Shown here piece by piece: positions 18,573 through 28,648 of a stretch of DNA of 64,000 nucleotides; within the stretch, counting starts at the first letter, position 1; each line of letters starts with the position of its first letter. The notes beneath the pieces are model-generated. The model did no database searches. It saw only the letters and a program-made list of their open reading frames with translations, and was not told the origin of the DNA. Source of the DNA: Duganella phyllosphaerae (GTDB lineage Bacteria > Pseudomonadota > Gammaproteobacteria > Burkholderiales > Burkholderiaceae_D); assembly GCF_001758785.1 (NCBI RefSeq), contig NZ_LROM01000047.1:1-64000 (forward strand), written 5' to 3'. The position numbers and the translations under genes were made by a program.

Positions 18573-21500
18573 TCAGCGCACCGGCGCCGGCACCGGCGGG
18601 AACGCCACCGGCCTGGCAGCCACGCCGTCGGGCGCAAAGCGCAGGTACAACATGAAGCGGTTCGGTGCGTAGTCGATCGAACGGTCCAGGCTGAAACTGC
18701 CGCCGATAAACATATTCTTGCGCACCTGGTATTCCAGCGTGGTCGCCAGCGAACGGCCGACGCTCTTGCTGGTGCCGGCGCCGGCGCCGTAGCGCGGCTC
18801 GAAGAAATTGGTGGCGACCAGGGCGTCGGCCTGGCTTTGCAATGCACTGTCGGTCGGAAAATAATCGGCCGCCCTGGTCTGTGACAGCGACCGCGAGACG
18901 GCGCCGCGCACCGTGAACGACAGGCGACCGATGCGCTCGCCGTAAGTGACCGGCAGCGACACCGATTTATACGAGGCCGGGCTGTAATAGCCGCCGTGCC
19001 CGAAAGTGTATTCGCCCACGTTCTTGCTGAAGCGCCAGACCATCGCCGTCACGCCCACCGACAACAGCCGGTTGTCGGTATTGATCACGCGGCCGATCAG
19101 GCCCCCCATCCATTGCAGGCGGCGGTTGGTCTGCACGTCCTTGCCGGTAAAACTGTGGACGCCGGCGTTGGTCCACAGGCCCAGGGCGCCGCCGTCGTCG
19201 CGGCTGGCGGACAGCGTCATGCCGTTCTGCGTGACACCGCCCCATACCTTGCCGGTGGCCGGGTCGGTCATGCCGGCGTAAGACAGCAGGCTCGACGTCA
19301 GCGCCCGGCGTGATGCTTCGACCGCGTAGCCGACCGCTCCCAGGTCGCCCTGGTACGTGACCCCGCCAACCAGCGTGGTCAAGGGGAAGCCCAGCGGCGT
19401 GGTGCCCACGTCGGCCTTCCATGGACCGCGCTCCCAGCCCGCGTTCAAGGCGATGCCGTGCGCGTTCTGGCTGGCCGCTGGCGCCGTGCACAGCGGGAAG
19501 CACAGCAGCACCGTGCCGGCGTTGCGCGCGTCCGGCAAGGCCGGATCGAGCAGGCCGCCGCGGATGTCGACGATGTCTGCGCGCAGCGCCACCCGGTCCG
19601 GCCCCAGCTGGCGCAACTTGTATTCCAGCGCCAGGGTATCCATGCCCAGTTGCGACAGGCCGGGCGTGCCGCTGCGCGCCTCGTGGTTGAGCGCACTCGA
19701 TACCCAGGCCTCGCGCTTGTCCAGCAGTTCCGCCAGGCGGTTGACCCGGTACGATTCCAGCACCGGGCCGGCCAGGGCATTGCCTTGCTGGTAGTAGCCA
19801 ATGGCCTGGTCCACCTGCCCCGCGCGCACGGCCAGCCCGCCCGCGCGGTCGAGCAGCGACAGGTTGCCGGGATGGGCGGCCAACGCCGGCCACACCAGGC
19901 GGGCAGCGCCGGCCTGGTCACCCAGGTCGATCAGCGCACTGGCCAGGTCGGCGGCCACCTGCGGATCCTGCGGCGCGCCGCCAGCGAGCAAGCGGTCGAT
20001 CTCCGCGCGCGCCTCGGTGCGCTGTCCTGTCTCCACCAGCAGCTCCACCAGCGCAGCGCCATGGCTGGCGTTATCCGGTTCCAGCGCCTGCAGCTTGCGG
20101 TAGCTTGCCAGCGCCGCTGCCGGCTGCCCCATCGCCCTTTCGATGCGCGCTTGTTCGGCCCGGAGCGGCGCCCGATCGTCATGCGCGGCCAGGCGCGGCG
20201 CCAACGCCTGCAAGGCGTCCGGGTATTGTCTGGCGCCACGCAGGCGTCGTGCGGTGGCCAGCGCGATGGCGTCTGCCGCAGCATCCCACGCGGTGGCGTC
20301 CTGCGCCGACAAGGTGGGCGGCTGCAAACCGTTGAGGACGGCCAGCGCCTCGGCGCTCGCCCCCGCGTCCGACAGGATGCGGGCGCTGCGGATCGCCTGG
20401 TCGGGATTCAAGCCCGCCGGCAGGCCCTGCAACACCACCAGCGCCGCAGCGGGCGCCTCGACATCGGCCATGGCATCGGCGAGGTCGAGCAAGCGGTCCG
20501 GTTCGGCCGCGTAGCGCTGGGCTGCGGCCTGCAAGCCGGCCAGCGCGGCGGTGCGCGCGCCGCTCTGCGCCTGCGCGCGTGCGCGCTGCGTGGCCAGGTC
20601 GACTTCGAAGCGGCCCGCCTGGCGCTGCATCTCCGGCGTGCGCTGCTCGGGCTTGATCGTGGCCAGCATCGCCAGTGCCTCGGCCTCGCGCGCCTGGTTG
20701 CCCTGGAATAGCGCATAGGCGTAGCGTGCGGTTGGATCGTCGGGATGGGCCGCCAGCAATTGGTCGAACGCGGCAAAGCCGCGCTGCGGTTCGCCTTGGG
20801 CGGCATAGGCGCGCGCCATCGCGTAGCGCAGCCAGGGGTCGGCGTCGTCCAGCGCCGCTGCCTGTTCGTAGAGTTCCAGGGCGCCGCGCGCATCGCCTGC
20901 CGCCACCAGCGCGTCGCCCTGCTGTTGCAGGCGCGTGGCGCGGCTGAGCGCGATATCGCGCTGCAACGCCTGCCGTTGTGCGGGCGGCGCCTGCGCGGCG
21001 AGTTGTTCCGCTTCGGCGTCGCGGCCCTGGCGCTGGAAGAATTCAACCGTGTCCGCGCGCGCGCCCGACGGTTCAGGCACCACGGCCAGTGCCTGCCGCA
21101 ACAGCTTTTCGGCCTCGGCGTGATTGCCACGCAGCTCGGCCAAGCGGGCCTGTGCCAGCAGCACCGCAGGTTCGCCCGGATCGAGCTCACGCGCCTGGCC
21201 GAGCAGGCGCGCGGCCAGCGCATAATCGACGGCACCGGCAGCGCCTTCGGTAGCATCGCGCGCGGCCCGCATCAGGCCCCAGAATCGGGCGGTGCGCTCC
21301 ATCGATTTCCAGCGCCGCAGCTGCTCGGGATCGGCACGCTGGGCGCGCTGGAACTGCTGCTGCGCCTGGTCGTGCAACCCCTGGCGCAAATAAACCGTGC
21401 CCAGTCCACCCAGCACGTCACCATCGTTCGGCCGCGTCAACAGGGCCTGGTTGAATTTTTGTTCGGCCTGTTCGAGCTGGGCGGCCTCGAGCAGCGCCAG

Positions 21501-22418
21501 GCCGTCAAGACGGGCGCGGTAGCCGGGGTCGGCCAGCAGCTGGCGGCGCTGCTCGATGCCGCGCACCAGGGCGGCACGCTGCTCGCGCACCGCGCTATCC
21601 TCGCCGCTTTCGTCCTGCATGTAGCGGTCGATCAGGACCAGGCTGGCGGGTTCGGGGTCAAGCGCCAGCATGGCGCTGCGCCAGATATCGCGCGCCGCCG
21701 CCCCGAACCGGGGCATGGCGCTGATGCGCATCACTGCGGTGAGCGCGGCGCCGTTGTTGGGCCGCTGGTTCAGATCGAGCTTGGCCACGGCCAATTGCAG
21801 CGCAATATTGTCGGGCTGCTGGCGCAGCAGTTCGCGCAGGCCCAGGTGCGCCTTGTCGCGCCCGTCCTTGGTGCGGGCCAGCACCTGGTAGTAATCCATC
21901 TGCATGGTGCTGTCGAGCGGCTGGCTGGCCTTCATCGCGTCCATGATGCGCAATGCTTCGTCCACGCGGCCCGAGCGGGCCAGCGCGCGCGCGCTGCGCC
22001 AGCGATGGGCGCCGTCGCCCTGCTGCTGCTTCTGCTGCGCCTGGTACAGCGCCAGCGCCGGATGACGGGGGTTGAGCCGCTGCAGGCGGGCGATGGTGGC
22101 CGCCGCTGCGGGAGCGCGCTGCAGACGCAGCTCGATCATGGCCTGGCGTCCCAGCGCGTCCTGGTGGTCGGGCGCCAGGCGCAGTACCTTGTCGAGCGCC
22201 ACCAGCGCCAGCTCGTCGTTGCCGCGCCATTCCCAGAAGCTGGCGCGCCTGAGCAAGGCATCGACGGCGCCGGTGTCCGCACCGGCGCGCTGGACCAGCG
22301 TCGGCGTGGCTGCAGGTGCAGTTGCGGCGCTGGCAGGCGCGGGTGCAGATGCGGCGCTAGTCGCCGCAGCTAGGCATGCCGCCGCCAGCCACAAGGCCGC
22401 TGGACGCAGACGGGCCAT
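18573..22418 (-). CDS. bcsC: Cellulose synthase outer-membrane export subunit BcsC
   Basis: 1281 residues from the ATG at 22418, which shares one base with the bcsB stop (TGATG); the open frame continues upstream only through bcsB sequence. After an Ala-rich signal peptide there are many TPR repeats to about residue 900 (for example LLRRASFWEWRGNDELALVAL and repeated A-L-x-L-Y units), the periplasmic scaffold. The last ~350 residues match the BcsC C-terminal beta-barrel (GIALNAGWERGPWKADVGT, ALTSSLLSYAG, LEYQVRKNMFIGGSFS). The barrel carries the glucan through the outer membrane. It is longer than E. coli BcsC (1157 residues) and has a Pro/Val-rich tail after the last strand. In E. coli bcsZ precedes bcsC; here it does not. 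Confidence 0.93.
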   Translation of the reverse strand: MARLRPAALWLAAACLAAATSAASAPAPASAATAPAATPTLVQRAGADTGAVDALLRRASFWEWRGNDELALVALDKVLRLAPDHQDALGRQAMIELRLQRAPAAAATIARLQRLNPRHPALALYQAQQKQQQGDGAHRWRSARALARSGRVDEALRIMDAMKASQPLDSTMQMDYYQVLARTKDGRDKAHLGLRELLRQQPDNIALQLAVAKLDLNQRPNNGAALTAVMRISAMPRFGAAARDIWRSAMLALDPEPASLVLIDRYMQDESGEDSAVREQRAALVRGIEQRRQLLADPGYRARLDGLALLEAAQLEQAEQKFNQALLTRPNDGDVLGGLGTVYLRQGLHDQAQQQFQRAQRADPEQLRRWKSMERTARFWGLMRAARDATEGAAGAVDYALAARLLGQARELDPGEPAVLLAQARLAELRGNHAEAEKLLRQALAVVPEPSGARADTVEFFQRQGRDAEAEQLAAQAPPAQRQALQRDIALSRATRLQQQGDALVAAGDARGALELYEQAAALDDADPWLRYAMARAYAAQGEPQRGFAAFDQLLAAHPDDPTARYAYALFQGNQAREAEALAMLATIKPEQRTPEMQRQAGRFEVDLATQRARAQAQSGARTAALAGLQAAAQRYAAEPDRLLDLADAMADVEAPAAALVVLQGLPAGLNPDQAIRSARILSDAGASAEALAVLNGLQPPTLSAQDATAWDAAADAIALATARRLRGARQYPDALQALAPRLAAHDDRAPLRAEQARIERAMGQPAAALASYRKLQALEPDNASHGAALVELLVETGQRTEARAEIDRLLAGGAPQDPQVAADLASALIDLGDQAGAARLVWPALAAHPGNLSLLDRAGGLAVRAGQVDQAIGYYQQGNALAGPVLESYRVNRLAELLDKREAWVSSALNHEARSGTPGLSQLGMDTLALEYKLRQLGPDRVALRADIVDIRGGLLDPALPDARNAGTVLLCFPLCTAPAASQNAHGIALNAGWERGPWKADVGTTPLGFPLTTLVGGVTYQGDLGAVGYAVEASRRALTSSLLSYAGMTDPATGKVWGGVTQNGMTLSASRDDGGALGLWTNAGVHSFTGKDVQTNRRLQWMGGLIGRVINTDNRLLSVGVTAMVWRFSKNVGEYTFGHGGYYSPASYKSVSLPVTYGERIGRLSFTVRGAVSRSLSQTRAADYFPTDSALQSQADALVATNFFEPRYGAGAGTSKSVGRSLATTLEYQVRKNMFIGGSFSLDRSIDYAPNRFMLYLRFAPDGVAARPVAFPPVPAPVR

Positions 22419-24760
22419 CAGCGCTGGTCCACTTTCAGGCGGCGCGCGGCGATCGCGCGCAGGGAGCGCCACAGCGCAAAGGCGATCACCAGCACCGCCA
22501 GCACGCCCATCAGGCCCAGCAGGACCGGGTGGCCGGACATGTGGAACCAGATCAGGGTCCACCACGGCAGCTCGCCGAGCTTGTAGGTGTCGCCCACCAG
22601 CATGCTCTCGACGCGCTTGCCGCTGACGAACGCAGCGCTGCCTTGCAAGCTGCGCACGGTCACCTCGTCGGCCAGCGCATCGAGCACCTGCAGCATGTCC
22701 TGCGGCGTGCCGGCGGTGACCGCCACCACGCTGCGGCCGGCCGTGATCGGCGATTCGAAGCCGGTCATCAGCGCCATCGGTCCGCTGCCGCTCAGCGACT
22801 CCGAGCTGGCCACCTGCGGATCGGGGTTGGTGCCAAAGCCCAGCCAGTCGAACAGGCTGCTGGCGGTCGATACCGGCTGGCTGATCTTGCGGGTGCGGCC
22901 GTCCAGCGCTGCGGGCAGCTTGGCCGACCAGCGCTGCAACAGCTTTTGCTGGCCGGCGGCGCCGATGACCAGCAGGTCGCGGTCCTTGAGCAGGGTGTCG
23001 TTGCCGGCGGTGGTCACTTCCACCAGCGTGGCCGGATAACCGGTCGATTCGCCCACCCGGCCCAGCAACCCCAGCATCACTTCGATATCCTGCGCGGCAG
23101 GCGCGTCGGGCAGCACCACCGTGGTCTGCGCCAGGTCGGCAAACTTGGAAAACGGGAAGCCGGCGCTGGCGAAGTAGCCGAGGTTCGGCATCTCGGCATA
23201 GTGCGGGTAGCCGGAGAAGTCGATGGTCGAATCGGCATCGATCATGGCGCGCACGTTGTCGATCTGGGTTTCGCACGGCCCTTCCTTCTGGTAGCTGAAC
23301 GAGAACGAATACTGCATCTGGTTGCGGCTGCCCAGTTTGAACGCGGGCACCAGCACTTCCTTGCCCTCGCCGAGCAGGCCGTTTTCCAGCAGCGGCAGCA
23401 CCAGGTGGGCCGAGTCGCCGCCCTGGCCGGACGAGCGCAGGTTGAGCGACGCCAGCAGTTCATCGTTGATGCTCATGCTCATGCGCGATTCGCTGGCGCG
23501 GATCGGCGGCGTATAGCGGAACTTGAGCGATACCGGCACGCCGCGGCTATGCCAGGTAAACAGGTCGGGCGGAATGCGCAGGTTGATGCGCACCGGCGCC
23601 GGCGCGTGGCCGAAGACCTGCAACTGCTGCTTGTCTTCCACCAGTTCGCCGAATTTGACCGGGCGGTCCATGCGCACCCAGTTGGGCGCATCGTAGGCGG
23701 CGCGCGGACGCTCGGTGCGCGAGGCGGCCACCGCGATCTGGCTGCCGCTCATCGCGGCGCTGCCGCGCGCCAGGGCGTCGGCGGCAGCCTTCAAGTCGGC
23801 GGCATCACGCCCGCCAACGAGCAGCAGCAAACCGAACGGATCGGCCGGATTGCGGATCACCGAAATCGACGGGCCGGCAAATGGCGCCAGCGTCGCCAGT
23901 GCCGCCGGCCGTTCGGTATTGGTCGCAAACACCACCGCGTGGCCGTGCGGCAGCTGGTTCAGCGTCACCGGGAAACGGCTGCCGCGCCAGGCGGTCAGCG
24001 CCTCGTGGTTCGGCAAGCTGACCGCCGCGGCGCGCAAGGTGGCGTGCGTAGGCCTGGCGGCAAAGACGAACGGCAGCGTCAGGCGGCGGCTGTCGCGCAG
24101 GTCGAAGAACGGTTCGGGCAGCCGCGCCAGGTCGGTGGCTACCGCCAGCGGACGCACCGTCAGTTGCAGCGTACTGGCGCCGCTCACTTCGGCCCACAGG
24201 CTCGAGTGCAGTGCGTCTTCGCACTTGTCGGTGTAATGGCCGATGAACTGCAGCGCCAGCGCGTTGTAGTCGGTGAGCACGCGCGGGTCGATCTCGATGT
24301 CGCTGGTGAGGGTTTTGCCGGCGTTTTCCGGCGTGACCGGCAGCACCGTCAGCACCTCGTCGTTGAGCAGCACCTTGATGTGGGACTGGCCCGGTATCAG
24401 GGCCGGCGAGTAGCTGTAACGCAGCCGCAGCACGGCGCGCGTGACCAGTTCGTCGGCACGGGCGCCGAAACGCACGACCTCGATGCCGTTGGTGGTGCGC
24501 AGCCGCAGCACCGTGCCGCCGCCCATGCCCGACAGCGGATACGTGCGCGTGACGGCCGGGCCGGCGCCGTCGGCGGCGGCGGTCGTCACCGGCGTGGTGG
24601 TCGGTGCAGTGGCCGGCGCAACGATCGGCGCAGACAGCGGCGCAGACATCGGGCCAGCGGCGGGCATGGCCGTCGGTCCGTTGGCCGGCTTGGTCGGGCC
24701 TGGCGCGGCAGTCAGCACGCAGCTGGTCAGGCTCAGGATAATCAGTAAAAGTCGGCGCAT
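22418..24760 (-). CDS. bcsB: Cellulose synthase periplasmic/regulatory subunit BcsB
   Basis: 780 residues. The start at 24760 (MRRLLLIILSLTSCV) gives a good signal peptide; the longer open frame upstream overlaps bcsA and is unlikely. BcsB pairs with BcsA in the inner membrane and guides the emerging glucan through carbohydrate-binding and flavodoxin-like periplasmic domains. Recognisable segments are LRLRYSYSPALIPGQSHIKVLLND, LALQFIGHYTDKCED and the C-terminal anchor helix (HPVLLGLMGVLAVLVIAFAL) before the basic end KVDQR. A poly-Thr/Ala/Pro linker follows the signal peptide. The gene begins 46 bp after bcsA and ends overlapping bcsC. Confidence 0.94.
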   Translation of the reverse strand: MRRLLLIILSLTSCVLTAAPGPTKPANGPTAMPAAGPMSAPLSAPIVAPATAPTTTPVTTAAADGAGPAVTRTYPLSGMGGGTVLRLRTTNGIEVVRFGARADELVTRAVLRLRYSYSPALIPGQSHIKVLLNDEVLTVLPVTPENAGKTLTSDIEIDPRVLTDYNALALQFIGHYTDKCEDALHSSLWAEVSGASTLQLTVRPLAVATDLARLPEPFFDLRDSRRLTLPFVFAARPTHATLRAAAVSLPNHEALTAWRGSRFPVTLNQLPHGHAVVFATNTERPAALATLAPFAGPSISVIRNPADPFGLLLLVGGRDAADLKAAADALARGSAAMSGSQIAVAASRTERPRAAYDAPNWVRMDRPVKFGELVEDKQQLQVFGHAPAPVRINLRIPPDLFTWHSRGVPVSLKFRYTPPIRASESRMSMSINDELLASLNLRSSGQGGDSAHLVLPLLENGLLGEGKEVLVPAFKLGSRNQMQYSFSFSYQKEGPCETQIDNVRAMIDADSTIDFSGYPHYAEMPNLGYFASAGFPFSKFADLAQTTVVLPDAPAAQDIEVMLGLLGRVGESTGYPATLVEVTTAGNDTLLKDRDLLVIGAAGQQKLLQRWSAKLPAALDGRTRKISQPVSTASSLFDWLGFGTNPDPQVASSESLSGSGPMALMTGFESPITAGRSVVAVTAGTPQDMLQVLDALADEVTVRSLQGSAAFVSGKRVESMLVGDTYKLGELPWWTLIWFHMSGHPVLLGLMGVLAVLVIAFALWRSLRAIAARRLKVDQR

Positions 24761-24806
24761 GGTAGTCACTGTCGTCAAGGTCGTTGTCTGGTATTGAAAG
24801 GGAGGC

Positions 24807-27344
24807 TTACTGCGGTGCGCGCGGCTGGCGCGGCAGCACGCCGCGCAGCCAAGCGCCGCTGTTGCGCAGGCGCCGGGATGCGGCGCCGCCGGCCGGCGTG
24901 GCGTGCTGGAACAGGCGGACGATGCCCAGCACGCCCACCCGCAGTACGGCGTGCAGGCCATCGAGCGGCCTGTCGTCCTTGCGACCATCGGTCCACGACA
25001 CCCAGGCATCGGCGCGGGCAAAGGTACATTGAATCAGCATCATGCGTTCCTCCTGGGTGGCCAGCACCCATTGCAGGCGCACCTGGGTGGCGTCGGACGA
25101 GATCACGCTGGCGCTGAACGCGTGCTCTTCTTCGCCGCGCCACAACGACACCATCACGCGGTCGTCGCGCTGCAGGCCGGTGGCCAGCGCCACGGCAAGC
25201 GCGCAGCCGCTATCGGAAAAGTCGATCGTCTCGCACCGCAGCAGGCGGCCATCGGGCTGGTGCAGCACCGCCGGCAAACGGATCGCCACGCGGTGCGACA
25301 GGCGCACCTGGCGCGTTTCGGAGGCGACCGAAATGGCGCCGCCCAGCAGCAGGATGTTGTACACGGTCCAGAACAGGTTCAGGACCGTGGTGGCGATTTC
25401 GGTGGATGGCCCCCAGATCAGGCGCCCCACTCCGGCCAGCAGGCCGGCAATATTGAGGCCGACGATGACCAGGTAAGGCAGCGAGATGGTCCAGTCGAAG
25501 TAGTCGCGCTCGACCAGCCCGCCCTTGGCGGTGACGTTGAACTTGCCCTTGCCCGGATTGATCAGCGCAACCATGGTGGGACGCACGGTGTACCACGCCA
25601 GCACCGTCTCGTACACCTCGGCCCAGAACGAGTGCCGGTGGCTGCCCTGGATGCGCGAGTTGGTCAGGTTGGCGTGCGCCATGTGCGGCAGCACGAACAG
25701 CATCACCGCGATGGCCGGAGCATAGATCACGTAGGCATGGAAGAACAGGAAGGCCAGCGGCGCGGTCAGGAACAGCAGGCGCGGCCCGCCGTTGAGGAAG
25801 TGCAGCATGGCGTTGCCATAGCAGATGCGCTGGGCCCAGCTCAGCCCCTTGCCGAGGAACGGGTTGTCGAGCCTGAAAATCTGCGCCATGCCGCGCGCCC
25901 AGCGGATGCGCTGGCCGATGTGAGCCGACAGGCTCTCGGTGGCCAGGCCGGCCGCCAGCGGCATGTTGATGTAGGCCGAATGGTAGCCGAGGCGCTGCAT
26001 CTTGAGCGCAGTGTGGGCGTCCTCGGTCACGGTTTCGACCGCGATGCCACCCACTTCCTCGAGCGGACCGCGTTTGAGCACCGCGCACGAACCGCAGAAG
26101 AAGGTGGCGTCCCACAGGTCGTTGCCGTCCTGGATCACGCCGTAGAACAGCTCACCCTCGTTGGGCGTGCGGCGGAACATGCCGAGGTTGCGCTCGAACG
26201 GATCGGGCGAGAAGAAGTGGTGCGGCGTCTGCATCAGCGCCAGCTTGTCGTCGCGCAGGAACCAGCCCATCGTCGTTTGCAGGAAGGTGCGCGTGGGAAT
26301 ATGGTCGCAATCGAAGATGGCGATGTATTCGCCATTGGTCAGCTTCATGGCGTGATTGAGGTTGCCGGCCTTGGCGTGGTTGTTATCGGGACGGACGATG
26401 TAGCCGACGCCCGCCTCGGCGGCAAAGCGACGGAACTCGTCGCGCCGGCCGTCGTCGAGCAGGTACACATTGATCTTGTCGCGCGGCCAGTCGATGCCGA
26501 CGGCGGCGTACACGGTCGGCATCACGACCTTGAGCGGCTCGTTGTAGGTCGGGATGTAGACGTCCACCGTCGGCCACTCGTGCAGCGCCGTCGGCATGGC
26601 CATCGGCTGACGCCGCAGCGGCCAGGCGCTCTGCAGGTAGCCCAGCAGCAGGATCAGCCAGGTATAGGTTTCCGCGCCCAGCAGCAGCATGCCCCAGAAG
26701 AAATCGAGCGGCTCGTCCCAGTTCAGCGTGGATGTCAGGCGCCACCACATGTAGCGCGACGACGCGGTCACCGACAGCACGATCAGCAGCAGCGTGGCGA
26801 CCGGCCCCGGGATCTGGCGCATGATCAGCGCAATCACCCACAGCATCACCACGAACACGGCTTGCGCGGCCAGAGAAAACGGCGTGGTGATGCACAGGAT
26901 GGCCAGCGCGGCCGCTACCACGTAGGCGCTGGTGCGCAGCAGCGGATGGTCCCACCTGCTGTGGTCGGCGGCGCCCTCGATCAACGTTTCCGCGCGGTCG
27001 CGGTCGAACTGCGGCAGCCAGCCCTGTACCCGGCGCCAGCCGCGCAAGGCCAGCACGTGCAGGCGCAACAGCACTGGCGGCATCTGCCAGACCGGCGGCT
27101 TGACCGGCTGGGTGCGCACCAGCAACAGCCAGAGGCATTGCAACAGCACGCGCAACGGGTCGGCCCAGCGCGGGCGCGACAGGTCGATGTGGGGAAAGCT
27201 GGCGCCGATGCGCTGGCGGGCCGCCGCGCTCCATGGCGCATGGGCCGGGTCGCGCAGCAGCAGCTCGGCCAGCATGCGCGGCCAGCGGGCACCCGCGCTC
27301 ACGCCCAGCAGCGCACCGAGCCGGACGCCAAAGGATGCGGCCAT
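24807..27344 (-). CDS. bcsA: Cellulose synthase catalytic subunit BcsA, UDP-forming, with PilZ domain
   Basis: 845 residues. BcsA polymerises UDP-glucose into beta-1,4-glucan and threads it through its own membrane channel. The family-2 glycosyltransferase motifs are intact: YLLDDG (about 296), FDCDHIP (about 342), VTED (about 440) and QRIRW (about 477). Several transmembrane helices flank the catalytic domain. The C-terminal PilZ domain keeps the c-di-GMP motif RQVRLSHR (about 675) and the DFSDSG motif, so activation by c-di-GMP is expected. There is a long N-terminal extension (~120 residues), as in E. coli-type BcsA. One base separates its ATG from the bcsQ stop. Confidence 0.97.
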   Translation of the reverse strand: MAASFGVRLGALLGVSAGARWPRMLAELLLRDPAHAPWSAAARQRIGASFPHIDLSRPRWADPLRVLLQCLWLLLVRTQPVKPPVWQMPPVLLRLHVLALRGWRRVQGWLPQFDRDRAETLIEGAADHSRWDHPLLRTSAYVVAAALAILCITTPFSLAAQAVFVVMLWVIALIMRQIPGPVATLLLIVLSVTASSRYMWWRLTSTLNWDEPLDFFWGMLLLGAETYTWLILLLGYLQSAWPLRRQPMAMPTALHEWPTVDVYIPTYNEPLKVVMPTVYAAVGIDWPRDKINVYLLDDGRRDEFRRFAAEAGVGYIVRPDNNHAKAGNLNHAMKLTNGEYIAIFDCDHIPTRTFLQTTMGWFLRDDKLALMQTPHHFFSPDPFERNLGMFRRTPNEGELFYGVIQDGNDLWDATFFCGSCAVLKRGPLEEVGGIAVETVTEDAHTALKMQRLGYHSAYINMPLAAGLATESLSAHIGQRIRWARGMAQIFRLDNPFLGKGLSWAQRICYGNAMLHFLNGGPRLLFLTAPLAFLFFHAYVIYAPAIAVMLFVLPHMAHANLTNSRIQGSHRHSFWAEVYETVLAWYTVRPTMVALINPGKGKFNVTAKGGLVERDYFDWTISLPYLVIVGLNIAGLLAGVGRLIWGPSTEIATTVLNLFWTVYNILLLGGAISVASETRQVRLSHRVAIRLPAVLHQPDGRLLRCETIDFSDSGCALAVALATGLQRDDRVMVSLWRGEEEHAFSASVISSDATQVRLQWVLATQEERMMLIQCTFARADAWVSWTDGRKDDRPLDGLHAVLRVGVLGIVRLFQHATPAGGAASRRLRNSGAWLRGVLPRQPRAPQ

Positions 27345-27345
27345 G

Positions 27346-28107
27346 TCACTGTCCTCCTGCGAGTGCCAGGCGGGTCAGCACCCAGGTGGACAGCGCCGCG
27401 AACTCGTGCGCTGCCTGGCTGCGCGGCGCGAACTCGAACACGGTCTGCTTGCAGCCGAGCGCTTCGCCCACGTAGGCGTCGCGGTGAATGGCGACCGGCG
27501 ACATGCTGGCGCGGAAAGCGCTGCGCAGCAGCACCGTGATGTCGCGATGCAGCGCGCGGGCCGGCTCGAACTGGTTCAGCAGCAACAACGCAGGCGGCCT
27601 GCCCGGCGCGTTGGCGCGCGCGACCATGCGGGTTGCCACGGCATAGGAAATCGGGTCCGGTTCCATGACCACCAGCACCAGGTCGGCGGTCGCCAGCACT
27701 TGCGCCGCAAACGGCGACGGCAGGCGCGGGCAATCGCATACCACGATGGTCTCGCCGGGCAGCGTCAGTGACGCCAAGGCGGCGCGCAGCCATTGCGGGT
27801 GGCTGGTCATGTAATCACCAAGACGGGTCAGCTCGGCATCGCTGGCGAGATCGCCGAAGGGCAGGAAGTCGACGCCGGCGGCGCTGCGATAGGCGGCCTC
27901 ATGCCAGTCGGTGCCGGCGGCGAGGGCCTGGCCAAACCCGCGCGGGTCATCCCAGGCCATGCCGAGGTGCAGGCGCATCAGGTTGTCCGGGTTGACATCG
28001 ACCGCCAGCACGGAGCGTCCCGCAGCAAACAGTCCGGCCGCCAGGTGGGCAGCGACCGTGGTCACGCCGGCGCCGCCATTGGCGCCGATAATTGCAACTG
28101 TTTTCAC
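27346..28107 (-). CDS. bcsQ: BcsQ, MinD/ParA-like cellulose synthase accessory NTPase
   Basis: 253 residues from the GTG at 28107, which overlaps the bcsR stop in GTGA; the Ser-Ser-Val codons before it belong to a read-through frame. The N terminus VKTVAIIGANGGAGVTT is a deviant Walker A in which the usual Lys residues are replaced, as is common in BcsQ. VVCDCPRLPSP and LVVMEPDPISY correspond to the later SIMIBI motifs. BcsQ is needed for type II cellulose secretion and associates with BcsR and BcsE at the membrane. Its position directly before bcsA matches the enterobacterial order. Confidence 0.88.
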   Translation of the reverse strand: MKTVAIIGANGGAGVTTVAAHLAAGLFAAGRSVLAVDVNPDNLMRLHLGMAWDDPRGFGQALAAGTDWHEAAYRSAAGVDFLPFGDLASDAELTRLGDYMTSHPQWLRAALASLTLPGETIVVCDCPRLPSPFAAQVLATADLVLVVMEPDPISYAVATRMVARANAPGRPPALLLLNQFEPARALHRDITVLLRSAFRASMSPVAIHRDAYVGEALGCKQTVFEFAPRSQAAHEFAALSTWVLTRLALAGGQ

Positions 28108-28334
28108 GACTGACGATCGGCGCTGGCAGTATCTTCGGTGACGTGGAACGGCCTGGCGACGCCTTGCATTTCGGCCAGGAGCGGCCAACGCAGAGCGGCA
28201 TTCATCGCCGACTGGTCGCGCACGATTTCCTGGTAGTTTCCGGCGGCGCCGGCCTGGCCGAAGCGGGTGTAGAGCGTTGCAATGTCGCTGGGGGCATCGT
28301 CCACGAGGGGTCGTGCCTGGCTGTAGTCCATCAT
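28104..28334 (-). CDS. bcsR: BcsR, small cellulose biosynthesis regulator
   Basis: 76 residues from ATG at 28334 (MMDYSQARPL...), with GGAAGG ten bases upstream. The core D-IATLYTRFGQAG...YQEIV and ALRWPLLAEMQGV matches the BcsR/YhjR family. BcsR binds BcsQ and helps regulate assembly of the Bcs complex. It is the first gene of the minus-strand bcs unit and its stop overlaps the bcsQ GTG by four bases, indicating coupled translation. A longer reading upstream (to about 28409) has no better ribosome site. Confidence 0.85.
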   Translation of the reverse strand: MMDYSQARPLVDDAPSDIATLYTRFGQAGAAGNYQEIVRDQSAMNAALRWPLLAEMQGVARPFHVTEDTASADRQS

Positions 28335-28648
28335 AGCGTGAATGCCTTCCAAAATATAAAGAGAGGGAAGCAGATTCCGCATGTGTTGGGCAGCAATCTT
28401 GCAGTACAAGACTAAATTGAACCACAGAAACCATTAGTATGGCTATGAAATTTTTGTTTCATGTTGTACGGAATCATTTCTTTGAAAACTTGTATATTCC
28501 CAAAAAGAAATTCCTCGATTACAATTAAAGCCATGGCAGTTCGGACCCCCAACCCTGGTCTGGCCGACACACTTCGCGTGTCCTGCCAGGCGCTCCCCAA
28601 GTTACGCTCGCCGATATCGTCATTCATGATAGGAGCGTCGCTAAAAAT
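28335..28648. promoter_or_regulatory. Divergent control region between bcsR and bcsE
   Basis: 314 bp with no gene, AT-rich in the middle. It must hold the promoters of bcsRQABC (leftward) and bcsEFG (rightward). An inverted repeat ATGAAA-TTTTTG-TTTCAT lies at 28445-28462 and a short stem GACAC...GTGTC around 28567-28583. No c-di-GMP riboswitch core could be recognised. An AGGAG lies about 14 bases before the bcsE start. Confidence 0.6.

Noticed and set aside
22419-23276. Upstream extension of bcsC as a 1567-residue protein
   Set aside because: The extra part is Arg/Cys-rich read-through of bcsB in another frame; the ATG at 22418 matches the BcsB stop and gives a proper signal peptide.
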